Assembly (NCBI GenBank): GCA_050746205.1
Contig: JBOGKW010000109.1
Span: 1-11,840, forward strand
Direction of reading: 5' to 3'
Source: JAKAUF01 sp050746205
Lineage (GTDB): Bacteria; Acidobacteriota; Terriglobia; Terriglobales; SCQP01
Length of the DNA stretch: 11,840 nucleotides
Program-made: the position numbers and the translations under genes
In this document: positions 1 to 8,568 of the stretch, piece by piece
Layout: each line of letters begins with the position of its first letter
Numbering within the stretch: position 1 is the stretch's first letter
Notes under the pieces: generated by a model
The model's input: only the letters and a program-made list of their open reading frames with translations
Told to the model about the DNA's origin: nothing
Database searches by the model: none

Positions 1-240
1 GCGCCGGAGGAGGCGGGAGCCATGGGCGACGACATCATTGATGTGCCCATGCTCCGCGCCTGCGGCTTTGCCGCCGCGCCGGCCAATGCCCGCCGGGAAG
101 CCCGCGCCGCGGCCCACTTTGTTTCCCGCCACGCGGGCGGCGCCGGTGCCGCCCGCGACTGCATCGAGTTCGTGCTGCGGTCGCAGAAGCGCTGGCAGGC
201 CGCAACGGCGGAATACCTGCGCCTCCCTGGACCGGGGTAG
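1..240 (+). CDS. kdsC: KDO-8-phosphate phosphatase (KdsC-like HAD hydrolase), 3' end only
   Basis: The frame is open from base 1 and ends at TAG 238-240, giving the last 79 residues of a protein that begins outside the window. It contains the HAD motif IV acidic cluster MGDDIIDVPML, whose aspartates bind Mg2+. This is followed by the KdsC-style C-terminal segment AAHFVSRHAGGAGAARDCIE, which resembles the family pattern of ADYVTR, then GGRGAVRE, then a helix ending in a basic tail. KdsC hydrolyses 3-deoxy-D-manno-octulosonate 8-phosphate to KDO in the cytoplasm, a step in lipid A/LPS core synthesis. The nucleophile (DxD) half of the protein is not visible. The related HAD C1-type subfamilies cannot be fully excluded, but the GGxGAxR segment favours KdsC. 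The usual partners of kdsC (kdsD, lptC, lptA) do not follow it; an efflux operon does. Confidence 0.82.
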   Translation, partial: APEEAGAMGDDIIDVPMLRACGFAAAPANARREARAAAHFVSRHAGGAGAARDCIEFVLRSQKRWQAATAEYLRLPGPG

Positions 241-245
241 GCAAG

Positions 246-259
246 GCGCCGAACGGCGC
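246..259 (+). terminator. Small hairpin just after the kdsC stop
   Basis: GCGCC (246-250), loop GAAC, GGCGC (255-259) forms a perfect 5-bp stem with a tetraloop five bases after the kdsC stop. No T-tract follows, so this is at best a weak or Rho-assisted end, or an RNA-stabilising hairpin. The remaining bases to 388 show no convincing promoter hexamers or gene. Confidence 0.2.
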
Positions 260-388
260 GAGACTCCGCCTGCCAGCTCGCGCGGCGGGGCCGGCCAAGC
301 CGCCCCTCTGCTACCCTAAAAGGAAAACCGCCGAGGAACATTCCCGTCCCGCCATCGTATGGGTAATGGGACAACTGAACGCCATCCC

Positions 389-1615
389 ATGAACAATCCC
401 GTTGAAGCTCCCCGGCTGAGGCGGTCTGGGCCCGCAGGAATCGCGGCGCTCCTGGCCTTCTTGGCGGCTGTCGGCATGCTGGCCGGCTGCGGCGGCAAGG
501 CCAAGCCTGCGGCCACCGGCCCGCGTGCCCTGCCCGTCCAGGTCATGGCGGCGCGGCAAACCACCGTCAACACCACCAGCAGCTATGTGGCCACATTGCA
601 ATCCCGCTTGGCGGCCACGATCATGCCGCAGGTGACCGGCACCATCACGCGCATTCTGGTGCGCTCCGGCCAGCGGGTCAGCGCCAAACAACTGCTGATG
701 GTGCTCAACCCGCAGCAGCAAGAGGCGACCGTGGCGAGTGAAAAAAGCGCCGTCGCCGCGCAACAGGCCACCACGGCCTATGACCTGGAAGAGTACCGCC
801 GCTATGAGGCGCTCTATAAGGCGCAGGTCGCCAGCCTCGAACAGATGAACCAGATGCAGTCCACCTATGCCGCGGCCAACAGTCAGTTGGCCTCGCTGCA
901 GGCGCAGGTGAAGGAAGCCGAGGCACAACTGGAGTATTACCGCATTACCGCGCCCCGCGCCGGCGTAGTGGGCGACATTCCGGTGCATGTCGGCGATCTG
1001 GTCACCACCTCCACGGTGCTCACCACGGTCAACCAGCTGGGCGCGCTGCATGTCTATCTCTACGTTCCCGTGGAACAGGCGGCGGCGCTGCGGCTGGGCC
1101 TGCCGTTGCAGTTGGTCGGCGCCAATGGCCAACTCCTGGCCACGACCCGCATCAACTTCATCGCCCCGCAGGTCACCGGCGCCTCACAGACCGTGCTGGT
1201 CAAGGGCGTGGTCAGCGACACCCAGGGCCGGTTGCGGAACTTGCAATATGTCAACGTGCAGGTCGTCTGGGGCCAACACCCGACCATTCTGGTGCCAGTG
1301 CTGGATGTCTCGGCGATAAATGGCCGCTACTTCGTCTTCCTGGCGGTCAAAAACCCCAAAGTACCCCGAGGCTTTCTCGCCCAGGAGGTGCCGGTCTCGG
1401 TCGGGCCGGTGCAGCAGAATGCCTATGAGGTCACCAACGGCCTGCAGCCGGGGCAGTTGATCATCACCTCGGCGTTGCAAATCCTGGTGGCCGGCATGCC
1501 GGTGATCCCGCTGCCGCCGCGGCCCATGGGCGGGGGCGCGCCGGGTACCGGCGCCCGCGCCATGACGCGGCCGGGGACCGGCGCCGCCGCCGGCGGTGCC
1601 GGAGCGCGGCCGTAA
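389..1615 (+). CDS. RND efflux periplasmic adaptor (membrane fusion lipoprotein, HlyD/AcrA type)
   Basis: This protein of 408 residues from ATG 389 links an RND pump to an outer-membrane channel in a tripartite drug or solute efflux complex. The N-terminus has arginines, a hydrophobic core and a lipobox MLAGC with the lipidated Cys at residue 34, so it is probably a lipoprotein like AcrA and MexA. A lipoyl/barrel-sandwich half (PQVTGTITRILVRSGQRVSA) follows. Next comes an alpha-hairpin rich in Gln/Ala/Glu (roughly residues 110-175), the second lipoyl half (YYRITAPRAGVVGDIPVHVG), a beta-barrel and a membrane-proximal domain (ALQILVAGMPV). The last 28 or so residues are a Gly/Ala/Pro/Arg-rich tail with no fold signal. 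An in-frame ATG at 359 would add ten polar residues before the signal peptide. I prefer 389 for signal-peptide geometry, although neither start has a clear Shine-Dalgarno site. The stop overlaps the next ATG (TAATG), indicating translational coupling. Confidence 0.9.
   Translation: MNNPVEAPRLRRSGPAGIAALLAFLAAVGMLAGCGGKAKPAATGPRALPVQVMAARQTTVNTTSSYVATLQSRLAATIMPQVTGTITRILVRSGQRVSAKQLLMVLNPQQQEATVASEKSAVAAQQATTAYDLEEYRRYEALYKAQVASLEQMNQMQSTYAAANSQLASLQAQVKEAEAQLEYYRITAPRAGVVGDIPVHVGDLVTTSTVLTTVNQLGALHVYLYVPVEQAAALRLGLPLQLVGANGQLLATTRINFIAPQVTGASQTVLVKGVVSDTQGRLRNLQYVNVQVVWGQHPTILVPVLDVSAINGRYFVFLAVKNPKVPRGFLAQEVPVSVGPVQQNAYEVTNGLQPGQLIITSALQILVAGMPVIPLPPRPMGGGAPGTGARAMTRPGTGAAAGGAGARP
1601..1604 (+). 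promoter_or_regulatory. Ribosome binding site (GGAG) for the RND pump gene
   Basis: GGAG lies inside the last codons of the adaptor gene, ten bases before the pump ATG at 1615. With the TAATG stop/start overlap it supports 1615 as the true start and coupled translation of the two subunits. Confidence 0.5.
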
Positions 1616-4600
1616 TGTTCGTTGATTTCTTCATTCGCCGGCCGATCTTCGCCACGGTCGTGGCCTTGATCATTGTCTTGGCCGGCGCCATCTCCATCCC
1701 CAGCTTGCCGGTGGACCAGTTCCCGGACCTGGCCCCGCCGACGGTCGTGGTCGCGGCCAACTACACGGGCGCCAGCGCCGCCGAAGTGGAGTCCGCGGTC
1801 ACCACGCCGTTAGAGGAAGCGATTAACGGTGCCGAGAACCTGATGTACATCAGCAGTTCCAGCACCAACCAGGGCAGCGCTCAGATCACCTGCACCTTCA
1901 CCACCGGCAGCAACCTGGACCTGGACACAGTGGAGGTGGAGAACCGTGTCAACAGCGCCGAGGGCCCGCTGCCGGCGACGGTGAAACAGTCGGGCATCAC
2001 GGTCACGAAGGCCAGCACCGGCTTCGTCTTCGGCGCCGGCTTCTATTCGCCCAACCACCAGTACAGCAATCTTTTCATCAGCAATTATCTCAGCATCTAC
2101 GTCGAAGACGCGCTGAAGCGCGTGCCCGGCGTGGCCGGCGTGACCGTGTTCGGCGAGGGCCAGTATGCCATGCGCATCTGGCTGGACCCCAACAAGCTGG
2201 CCGGGCGCGGGCTGACCGCGACGGACGTGTTGACCGCGCTCGAGAATCAGAACGTGCAAATCGCCGCCGGCGCCGTCGGCATGCCCCCGGCGCCCACGGG
2301 CCAGCAGTACCAGTTCCAGGTGATGACCTCGGGGCAGCTGAGCACGCCCCAGCAGTTCGACAACATCGTGCTCGCCACGGAGCCCGACGGCACCATCATC
2401 CGCCTCAGCGATGTCGGCTATGCCCAACTTGGCGCCCAGACCTACAGTAGCGCGCTGAGCTACAGCGGCCAGCCGGCCGTGGGCTTGGGCGTCCAGCAGC
2501 TCAGCACCGCCAACGCCCTGGCCGTGGACGCCGCCGCCAAGGCCGAGCTGGCCAAGCTGGCCCCGCGCTTTCCCCCGGGGCTGGAATACGGCGTCGCCTT
2601 CGACAGCACCACCGCCATCGGCGAATCCATCCAAGATGTGCTGATCACGCTGCTGGAGACGATCATCATCGTCGTCCTGGTGATCTTCTTCTTCCTGCAG
2701 GATTGGCGCACCACGCTGATCCCCTCGGTCACCATCCCGGTCGCCCTCATCGGCACCTTCATCTTCATCAAGGCATTTCACTTTTCCATCAACACCTTAA
2801 CCCTGTTCGGCATCGTCTTAGCGACCGGGCTGGTGGTGGACGACGCCATCGTGGTGATTGAAAACGTGGAGCGCCACATCGCCGCCGGCATGCGGGATGC
2901 CCATCGCGCCACCAGCGAGGCGATGGTGGAGATCACCAGCGTGGTCATCGCCACCTCGCTGGTGCTGGTGGCGGTGTTCGTGCCCGTGGCGCTGTTCCCC
3001 GGGACCACCGGCATCCTGTTCCGCCAGTTCGCCCTGACCATCGCCTTCTCGATCATCATCTCCGCCTTCAATGCGCTGACGCTGACGCCCTCAATGTCGG
3101 CCATCCTGCTGCGCGAGATCAAGCACAAGCGCGGCTTCTGGGCCTGGCTGGAGGGCGGCATTGAGGGCTTGTCGCACGGCTACAAGAAGGCGGTCTCCGC
3201 CGCGCTGCGCGTCCGCTGGCTGGTGGTTCTTGTCTTTTTGGGCGTCCTGGTCGCCACCTACTTCACCTTCTACCGCGTGCCGGAGGCCTTCATCCCGCAG
3301 GAGGATGAAGGCATGATTATGCTGCTGATCCAGGCTCCCGATGGCGCCTCGCTGCAGTACACCGAGCACATCGTCGCCGAAGCCGAGTCCGTCGTCTCCC
3401 GCCAGCCGGAGGTGACTGGCGCCTTCGCCATCACCGGGTTCAGCTTCGCCGGCGCGGGCTCCAACACCGGCATGATGTTCGTCAGCCTCAAGCCCTTCAG
3501 CGAGCGCAAGGGGGCGCAACACTCGGCCGCCGCCATCATTGCCCGGCTGCGCCCGCAACTGTTCATGATCCCCGGCGCACTGGTGGCCGCGTTCCCGCCT
3601 CCCACCATTCGCGGCCTGGGCAATTTCGGCGGTTTCCAGTTCGAAGTGCTGGACCAAGGTGGCGGCACCCCGCAGCAGCTCGCCGCCGCCACCCATGCGC
3701 TGGTGGCCGCGGGCAACGCCAATCCCCACCTAACCGGATTGCTGACCTCCTACACCGCCAACACGCCGGAGTACATGGTCCAGGTGGACCGCTCCAAGGC
3801 GGAGAGCCTGAACGTCCCGTTCTCGCAAATCACCGACACCCTGGAAACCTTCCTGGGATCTGTCTACGTCAACAACTTCACCTTCGACAACCGCACCTAT
3901 GACGTCTTCGTGCAGGCGGAGCAGCAATTCCGTAACCAGGCCCAGGACATCAACCAGTACTACGTCCGCTCCAACTCGGTGCCGCCGCAGATGATTCCGC
4001 TCGGCAACCTGGTCCAGATCACCGAGCAGTCAGGCCCTGTGGTCATCAACCACTACGATCTGTTCCGCTCCGCGGAAATTGACGGCAGCGCCGCGCCCGG
4101 CACCAGTTCCGGGCAGGCGATTCAGACCATGGAGAAGCTGGCCAAGCAGGTGCTGCCGCACAGCATGAGCTACGCATGGACGGGCCTGTCGCTGCAACAA
4201 ATCCAGTCCGGCAGCCAGGTGGTGATGCTGTTTGGGCTCGGCCTGTTGGTGGTGTTCCTGGTCTTGGCGGCGCAGTATGAGAGCTGGGTACTGCCCTTCG
4301 TGGTCATGCTGGCGGTGCCGGCCGCGCTGCTCGGCGCGCTGGGAGCGCAGTGGCTGCGCGGGTTGAACGACGACATCTATTGCCAGATCGGCCTGGTCAT
4401 GCTGATCGGTCTGTCCACCAAGAACGCCATCTTGATTGTCGAGTTCGCCGAACAGCTCCGCGACCGCGGCATGCAAATGCTGGAGGCGACGATCGAGGCG
4501 GCGCGGATCCGGCTGCGGCCCATTCTGATGACCTCCGTCGCCTTCATGCTCGGCATCGTGCCGCTGATGGTCGCCACCGGCGCCGGCGCCGCCGGGCAGA

Positions 4601-4779
4601 ACTCGGTGGGCACGGCGGTGTTTGGCGGCATGTTCCTGGCCACGCTGCTAAATCTGTTCTTCATCCCCACGCTCTACATCATCTTCCGCGGCATCTTCCC
4701 CGGCGGCGGGCGCCACACCCACCTACCCGCGGCTCCGGCGGAGCGCGTGCCCGAGCCCGCCGGCTCGCATTTGGCCTGA
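1615..4779 (+). CDS. RND (HAE1/AcrB family) inner-membrane efflux transporter
   Basis: At 1054 residues this is full length for the hydrophobe/amphiphile efflux family (about 1030-1060). It opens with the hallmark MFVDFFIRRPIFATVVALII. TM2 is near residues 344-362 and is followed by QDWRTTLIPSVTIPVALIGT. The TM4 proton-relay pair is D409-D410 in GLVVDDAIVVIENVERH. TM7 lies near 533-553, followed by FIPQEDEG. TM8 is near 866-888, and TM10 carries the relay lysine K936 in LIGLSTKNAILIVEFAEQ. These three charged residues correspond to AcrB D407, D408 and K940, so the pump looks proton-competent. The porter-domain segment NTGMMFVSLKPFSERK is also typical. The protein should work as a trimer in the inner membrane with the adaptor encoded directly upstream. 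Substrates cannot be read from sequence. No OprM/TolC-type channel gene follows, so an outer-membrane partner must be encoded elsewhere. The C-terminal tail (about 25 residues) is Pro/Ala/His-rich. Confidence 0.96.
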   Translation: MFVDFFIRRPIFATVVALIIVLAGAISIPSLPVDQFPDLAPPTVVVAANYTGASAAEVESAVTTPLEEAINGAENLMYISSSSTNQGSAQITCTFTTGSNLDLDTVEVENRVNSAEGPLPATVKQSGITVTKASTGFVFGAGFYSPNHQYSNLFISNYLSIYVEDALKRVPGVAGVTVFGEGQYAMRIWLDPNKLAGRGLTATDVLTALENQNVQIAAGAVGMPPAPTGQQYQFQVMTSGQLSTPQQFDNIVLATEPDGTIIRLSDVGYAQLGAQTYSSALSYSGQPAVGLGVQQLSTANALAVDAAAKAELAKLAPRFPPGLEYGVAFDSTTAIGESIQDVLITLLETIIIVVLVIFFFLQDWRTTLIPSVTIPVALIGTFIFIKAFHFSINTLTLFGIVLATGLVVDDAIVVIENVERHIAAGMRDAHRATSEAMVEITSVVIATSLVLVAVFVPVALFPGTTGILFRQFALTIAFSIIISAFNALTLTPSMSAILLREIKHKRGFWAWLEGGIEGLSHGYKKAVSAALRVRWLVVLVFLGVLVATYFTFYRVPEAFIPQEDEGMIMLLIQAPDGASLQYTEHIVAEAESVVSRQPEVTGAFAITGFSFAGAGSNTGMMFVSLKPFSERKGAQHSAAAIIARLRPQLFMIPGALVAAFPPPTIRGLGNFGGFQFEVLDQGGGTPQQLAAATHALVAAGNANPHLTGLLTSYTANTPEYMVQVDRSKAESLNVPFSQITDTLETFLGSVYVNNFTFDNRTYDVFVQAEQQFRNQAQDINQYYVRSNSVPPQMIPLGNLVQITEQSGPVVINHYDLFRSAEIDGSAAPGTSSGQAIQTMEKLAKQVLPHSMSYAWTGLSLQQIQSGSQVVMLFGLGLLVVFLVLAAQYESWVLPFVVMLAVPAALLGALGAQWLRGLNDDIYCQIGLVMLIGLSTKNAILIVEFAEQLRDRGMQMLEATIEAARIRLRPILMTSVAFMLGIVPLMVATGAGAAGQNSVGTAVFGGMFLATLLNLFFIPTLYIIFRGIFPGGGRHTHLPAAPAERVPEPAGSHLA

Positions 4780-4912
4780 GGCGCGCCGCCGCCCCCTGCG
4801 GCTATGGGCAGGTGTCGTAGTTCCCAACTAGTTACTAGCTTCTGTCCTCGCGAACAGCAGTCTCGGTGTTAGCGTGCGATAGCCTACTTCTTTGCGTCAC
4901 CTCCCGTCCCCC

Positions 4913-6079
4913 ATGCTCTTGCGCCGCCCCATCCCTCTCCGCGATGTGGACCCGTTCACGGCGCCCGAGGCCTCCCGCCTGCTGTTCGAGCACAATCCGC
5001 TGCCGATGTTCATCTGCGACCCCAAGACGCTCGAAATCCTGGCGCTCAATGGAGCCGCGCAGGAACTCTACGGATATACCCGGCCGGAGTTTCTCGCGCT
5101 GACGCTGGTGGACATCCGGCCGGCCGAAGACCGGGCCCGCTTTCTCGCCGACCATCGGGACACTCCGCAGGGACTGCGCTGCTGGGGCCAGTGGCGGCAC
5201 CAGGCGAAGTGCGGCGCGGTGATGGACGTCGAGATCACGACCAACGACTTCACCCTCGGCGGCCGCCTGCTGCGCCACGTCTCCATCCAGGTGATCACCG
5301 CGCAAAAGCAGCTGGAGGAGCAGTTCCGGCAAGCGCAGAAGATGGAGGCGGTGGGCCGGCTGGCGGGAGGCGTCGCCCACGACTTTAACAATCTGCTCAG
5401 CGTGATCAACGGCTATTGCGATCTTTTGCTCCTGGCTCCGCCCGGCGCGGACCCCGCGGCCCAGGCCCAACGGCGTCAACTGGAGGAGATTCACAAGGCC
5501 GGCGCCCGCGCCGTCGCGCTCACGCGCCAATTGCTCACGCTCTCTCGCCAGCACGCCCCCACCCGTAGCGTCTTTCGCCTCAACGATTGCGTCACCGGAT
5601 TTGCCAGCATGCTGCGCCGGATGATCGGCGAGGATGTTGCGCTGACGCTGGCCCTCGACCCCAGCGCCGGCAGCATCGAGGCCGACCGCGGCCAGATCGA
5701 GCAGGTGCTGATGAACCTGGCGGTCAACGCGCGCGACGCCATGCCCCAGGGCGGGCACTTGATCTTTGAGACGCAGCCGGTGGACCTAGCGGCTTGCTCG
5801 GGTGGCAGCTCCGCCGGCCTTGCGGCGGGAGCGTACGTGCAGCTGACGGCCACGGATTCCGGCATGGGCATGGAGGAGGCGACGCGGGCGCATATCTTCG
5901 AGCCCTTCTTCTCCACCAAGGGCGAGAAGGGCACCGGGCTGGGACTCTCCACGGTGGCCACCATCATCGCAAACTGCGGCGGCTCAATCACCGTACAGAG
6001 CGAGCCGGGCCACGGCGCCAGCTTCATCATCCGCCTGCCGCGCCACCAGGGCCTCTCTGCCGCCACGCCGCAGGGATGA
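4913..6079 (+). CDS. PAS-domain sensor histidine kinase, soluble, no receiver domain
   Basis: A 388-residue kinase from ATG 4913. An N-terminal PAS domain (about residues 20-130) begins FEHNPLPMFICDPKTLEILA. The dimerisation/phosphoacceptor helix has RLAGGVAHDFNNLLSVI with the phosphorylated His at residue 156. The HATPase domain shows the N-box NLAVNARDAM (Asn268, Asn272), G1 box DSGMGM (Asp315), F-box FEPFFSTK and G2 box GTGLGLS (340-346). The HDFNNLL type of phosphoacceptor site is common in PAS-kinases that often end in a receiver domain, but here the protein stops right after the ATPase domain. There are no transmembrane segments or signal peptide, so it should sense a cytoplasmic cue through the PAS domain. 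No response regulator is adjacent, so its partner is unknown. An in-frame TTG at 4892 would add seven residues; neither start has a clear Shine-Dalgarno sequence. It converges with the receptor gene downstream. Confidence 0.92.
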   Translation: MLLRRPIPLRDVDPFTAPEASRLLFEHNPLPMFICDPKTLEILALNGAAQELYGYTRPEFLALTLVDIRPAEDRARFLADHRDTPQGLRCWGQWRHQAKCGAVMDVEITTNDFTLGGRLLRHVSIQVITAQKQLEEQFRQAQKMEAVGRLAGGVAHDFNNLLSVINGYCDLLLLAPPGADPAAQAQRRQLEEIHKAGARAVALTRQLLTLSRQHAPTRSVFRLNDCVTGFASMLRRMIGEDVALTLALDPSAGSIEADRGQIEQVLMNLAVNARDAMPQGGHLIFETQPVDLAACSGGSSAGLAAGAYVQLTATDSGMGMEEATRAHIFEPFFSTKGEKGTGLGLSTVATIIANCGGSITVQSEPGHGASFIIRLPRHQGLSAATPQG

Positions 6080-6080
6080 A

Positions 6081-6104
6081 CCCCGGCCGGGCCGCTGGCT
6101 GGGG
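6081..6104 (+). terminator. GC-rich hairpin after the kinase stop codon
   Basis: CCCCGGCC (6081-6088), loop GGGCCGCT, GGCTGGGG (6097-6104) forms an 8-bp stem with one G-U wobble, starting two bases after the kinase TGA. It lies between two convergent genes, where a transcription end is expected. There is no T-tract, so it is a weak intrinsic terminator candidate only. The rest of the 94-bp gap is GC-rich, with a GCGGCGCCGC palindrome and no gene. Confidence 0.3.
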
Positions 6105-6173
6105 ACGTGCGGGCCGCGCCTGGCGCTGTGGAGCCGCCCAGCCTCCGCCTGCCCCGCGGCGCCGCTCCGGCCG

Positions 6174-8561
6174 CTAGAAATCGGTGGAGAGGCGCAGGAA
6201 AACGCTGCGCGACGGACCGATGGCGTTGCCGGAAAACAGACCGCCAAAATCTATAACCTCCACGACGTTGGTCAGGTTTTCCCCGTCCACCTGCAGTTGC
6301 ACATCGGTCCTTTCGCGCCGGTAGAGGTTGACCCCGACCGAGGCGTCGAACTGCAACGAAGGAAGAATCCGGTCGCGCGAAAAATTCAGCCGATCCACCA
6401 CCTGCCAGCCGTAAACCGCCGCCTCGGCGGCAGCGCACTGCGCCAGCGTTTGGCCGCTCGGACACTGAAAGTCAAACGGGAGGCCCGAGTCGAACTGAAC
6501 GCCGCCGGCCACCCAGAGCCGGCTGGACGCCTGGTAGCGCAGCCGGGCGCGCAGCGTGTTGCGCTGGTCCTGCGAATCGGGCAGATGCCCGGAAGTCGGG
6601 ATGATGGCGTCATCTCCCAGAAAGAGCCCGCCGGTGACCGGGAACCAGGCGTTGCCCAGTTCATACGAGTAGCTGGCGTACCCCGAGAACCGGCCCCAGA
6701 GAGGCAGGTCGAGCTTGCTATCCACGCCGTAGATCAGGGCCTTCCGAAATGCGATCGGATAGCTGATCGTGGTGTTGTCAATCTGGTCGTCGTCTTCGTA
6801 GTTGTTCACCGCGCGGAGGAAATAGTTGGCGTCCAGCCGAATCTTGTCCCAGAAGACCTTTTCCAAGCCCGCCTCGTAATAATTCCCTTCTGACGGCTGC
6901 ACCGGCAATTGCAGCGAGATCGTATCCAGGCCCGCGGCGGCGGTGGAGCTGGAGAGCAGGAGGTTTTCAAACGGCGGCGTTTGGAAAACGCGGTCGTAGG
7001 CGACATGCAGCAACAGGCCGGCGGCGGGAAAGTACCGTGCGATGGCCAGCCGCGGGCTGACCGCCTGGCGGTTCAAAAGCAGCTGATAGTGGTCCCACCG
7101 CACGCCGGCATTCACCGTCCAATCGCCCAAACGGACCAGGTCTTGGACGTAGGCGCCCTGCTCCAGATCCGGATCGTCGCCCAAAAAACTGAACGTCAGC
7201 GGCGTGCTGGGATCGTACTGCGCGGGATTCGTAATCAGGTATTGAAAACCCTCGTGCAAAAACTTGTTGTCGGACTCCACCCCGGCTTTCCATTCTTGGC
7301 GCCCATGGTCCACGGTCAGGTCCGCTTTGCCGTAGGCCTCGCGAAACCAGTTGTGTTGGAAAAGCTCGATCGGCGTGGATTCCGGATTGGAATTGAAGTC
7401 GTTCGAGACCTGGCGCACCATGCCGCGAATGCTGGCAACGGCGTTCTGCGAAAACGTGTGCTCGTAGACCCCAATCCCATAGGTGTCGAAATCGCCGCCG
7501 TTTTGGCGTTGGCCCGCCTGCTGCTGGACGTATTCGTTCGGCAGGTCAAAACGCGCCAGTTCGTGGCGTATCAAGAAGCTGATGCGATCCTGGGTGTCGA
7601 GATCGCGCTGGAAGTTCACCGAGAAGCCGCCCAGCGTGGCCGTATTGGAGTAGTTCTGCGTGACGACGGGGTTCAGATAATGGCCTGTCATGCTGCCGTC
7701 CACGCTGAAGCCCAAGGAATTCGCGCCCCAACCGTACTCGCCCTGGGCCGAGCTGCCCGCCGTGCCGAAACTGCCGCCCGACAACACGACTTGGCCGTGA
7801 AAACCAGGCTGGGGATTCTGCAGCGTGTTGACGACGACCACCCCGCCTAGCTTCCGGCCATATTCGGCGGGAATGCCCGCGGTATAGATGGCCAGCGACT
7901 GCACGTCATTGGCCCCAACTTCCGTCCCGAAGCTAGGCGAAAGGTTGTTGGTCAGCGGGATGCCGTCCAAGACGAACTGGGTTTGATATTCCGAACCGCG
8001 CGGATGCAGGACGGCATTGCCTTCGTAAAGCCAACCGGGCTGCGAATTGACCAGATCCTGCAAGGACCGGCCCGGCAGCGAGCCGACGCGATGGGCGACC
8101 GCGCTGGCGCCGATCTCGTTAACCGTGCCAGCCTGCTCGGGATTGATGAGCGTCTTCCCGGCGCTCACCGTCACGGATTTGTGGAGCGACGAGAGGTGCA
8201 GGCGGATGGTGACAGCGAGCGGGATCGCCGAACGCACCGGCTCGGTTTGGGCGACCGCCGCGAAGCCGTGTCGCTGGATCCGAATCTGGTAAATGCCGAA
8301 AGGCAGGCGCTGCACGTCCAGATAGCCTTGGCGATTCGTCGCCAGCGTCGCGCGGTATTCGTTGCCCTCGCTGACGATCAGCACCGAGGTCTGCACGCCA
8401 GCGCCGGAGGGATCGGTCACCCGCAGGCGCAGCTCCCCGCGATTGGCCTGGCCCCACGACGGCAGCGCGCAAAGCAAGACCAGCGCGACCAGCGGGAACC
8501 CGCACCGCGTCCTGTTGCCAAGTTGGAGTTTGTGAGCGATCCAGGGCGCCCCGACTCGCAT
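6174..8561 (-). CDS. TonB-dependent outer-membrane receptor with carboxypeptidase-regulatory-like domain
   Basis: A 795-residue protein read leftward from ATG 8561 to TAG 6174. The N-terminus is a signal peptide (basic stretch, then FPLVALVLLCALPSWGQA, cleavage near residue 39). It is followed by an Ig-like carboxypeptidase-regulatory domain (about 40-123; LRLRVTDPSGAGVQ, then YLDVQRLPFGIYQIRIQRHG). A short SVTVSA segment could serve as a TonB box. A plug domain (about 135-250) includes LHPRGSEYQTQFVLDGIPL and AGIPAEYGRKLGGVVVVNT. The rest is a 22-strand-type beta-barrel ending in a C-terminal phenylalanine (FLRLSTDF), the usual outer-membrane assembly signal. Such proteins import bulky ligands using TonB/ExbBD energy. 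The ligand is not evident, and no neighbouring enzyme or transporter suggests one. Many relatives with this N-terminal domain are longer, near 1000-1200 residues. The frame stays open upstream to 8789, but that extension is basic, non-secretory and overlaps the tRNA, so I start at 8561. Confidence 0.9.
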   Translation of the reverse strand: MRVGAPWIAHKLQLGNRTRCGFPLVALVLLCALPSWGQANRGELRLRVTDPSGAGVQTSVLIVSEGNEYRATLATNRQGYLDVQRLPFGIYQIRIQRHGFAAVAQTEPVRSAIPLAVTIRLHLSSLHKSVTVSAGKTLINPEQAGTVNEIGASAVAHRVGSLPGRSLQDLVNSQPGWLYEGNAVLHPRGSEYQTQFVLDGIPLTNNLSPSFGTEVGANDVQSLAIYTAGIPAEYGRKLGGVVVVNTLQNPQPGFHGQVVLSGGSFGTAGSSAQGEYGWGANSLGFSVDGSMTGHYLNPVVTQNYSNTATLGGFSVNFQRDLDTQDRISFLIRHELARFDLPNEYVQQQAGQRQNGGDFDTYGIGVYEHTFSQNAVASIRGMVRQVSNDFNSNPESTPIELFQHNWFREAYGKADLTVDHGRQEWKAGVESDNKFLHEGFQYLITNPAQYDPSTPLTFSFLGDDPDLEQGAYVQDLVRLGDWTVNAGVRWDHYQLLLNRQAVSPRLAIARYFPAAGLLLHVAYDRVFQTPPFENLLLSSSTAAAGLDTISLQLPVQPSEGNYYEAGLEKVFWDKIRLDANYFLRAVNNYEDDDQIDNTTISYPIAFRKALIYGVDSKLDLPLWGRFSGYASYSYELGNAWFPVTGGLFLGDDAIIPTSGHLPDSQDQRNTLRARLRYQASSRLWVAGGVQFDSGLPFDFQCPSGQTLAQCAAAEAAVYGWQVVDRLNFSRDRILPSLQFDASVGVNLYRRERTDVQLQVDGENLTNVVEVIDFGGLFSGNAIGPSRSVFLRLSTDF

Positions 8562-8568
8562 TATTTCG

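Noticed and set aside
311..1132. 273-codon minus-strand frame opposite the efflux adaptor
   Set aside because: It is a His/Gly/Arg-rich shadow of a clear adaptor gene, as expected in GC-rich DNA, with no recognisable domain.
1538..1554. Inverted repeat GCGCCGG-GTA-CCGGCGC near the end of the adaptor gene
   Set aside because: It falls in Gly/Ala codons of the low-complexity tail, where such repeats arise by composition. No reason to assign it a function.
1810..3729. Long minus-strand frames (323 and 212 codons) opposite the RND pump
   Set aside because: Low-complexity compositions rich in Gly, Asp, His and Gln that mirror the pump codons. The pump reading is unmistakable.
4780..4912. Possible terminator (GCCGC-N5-GCGGC at 4788-4802) and CTAG repeats between pump and kinase
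   Set aside because: A 5-bp stem without a T-tract is not convincing, and the CTAG motifs at about 4828-4838 are short. No gene or clear promoter seen.
6909..7850. 313-codon plus-strand frame opposite the TonB-dependent receptor
   Set aside because: Shadow of the receptor, with no domain or ribosome binding site.
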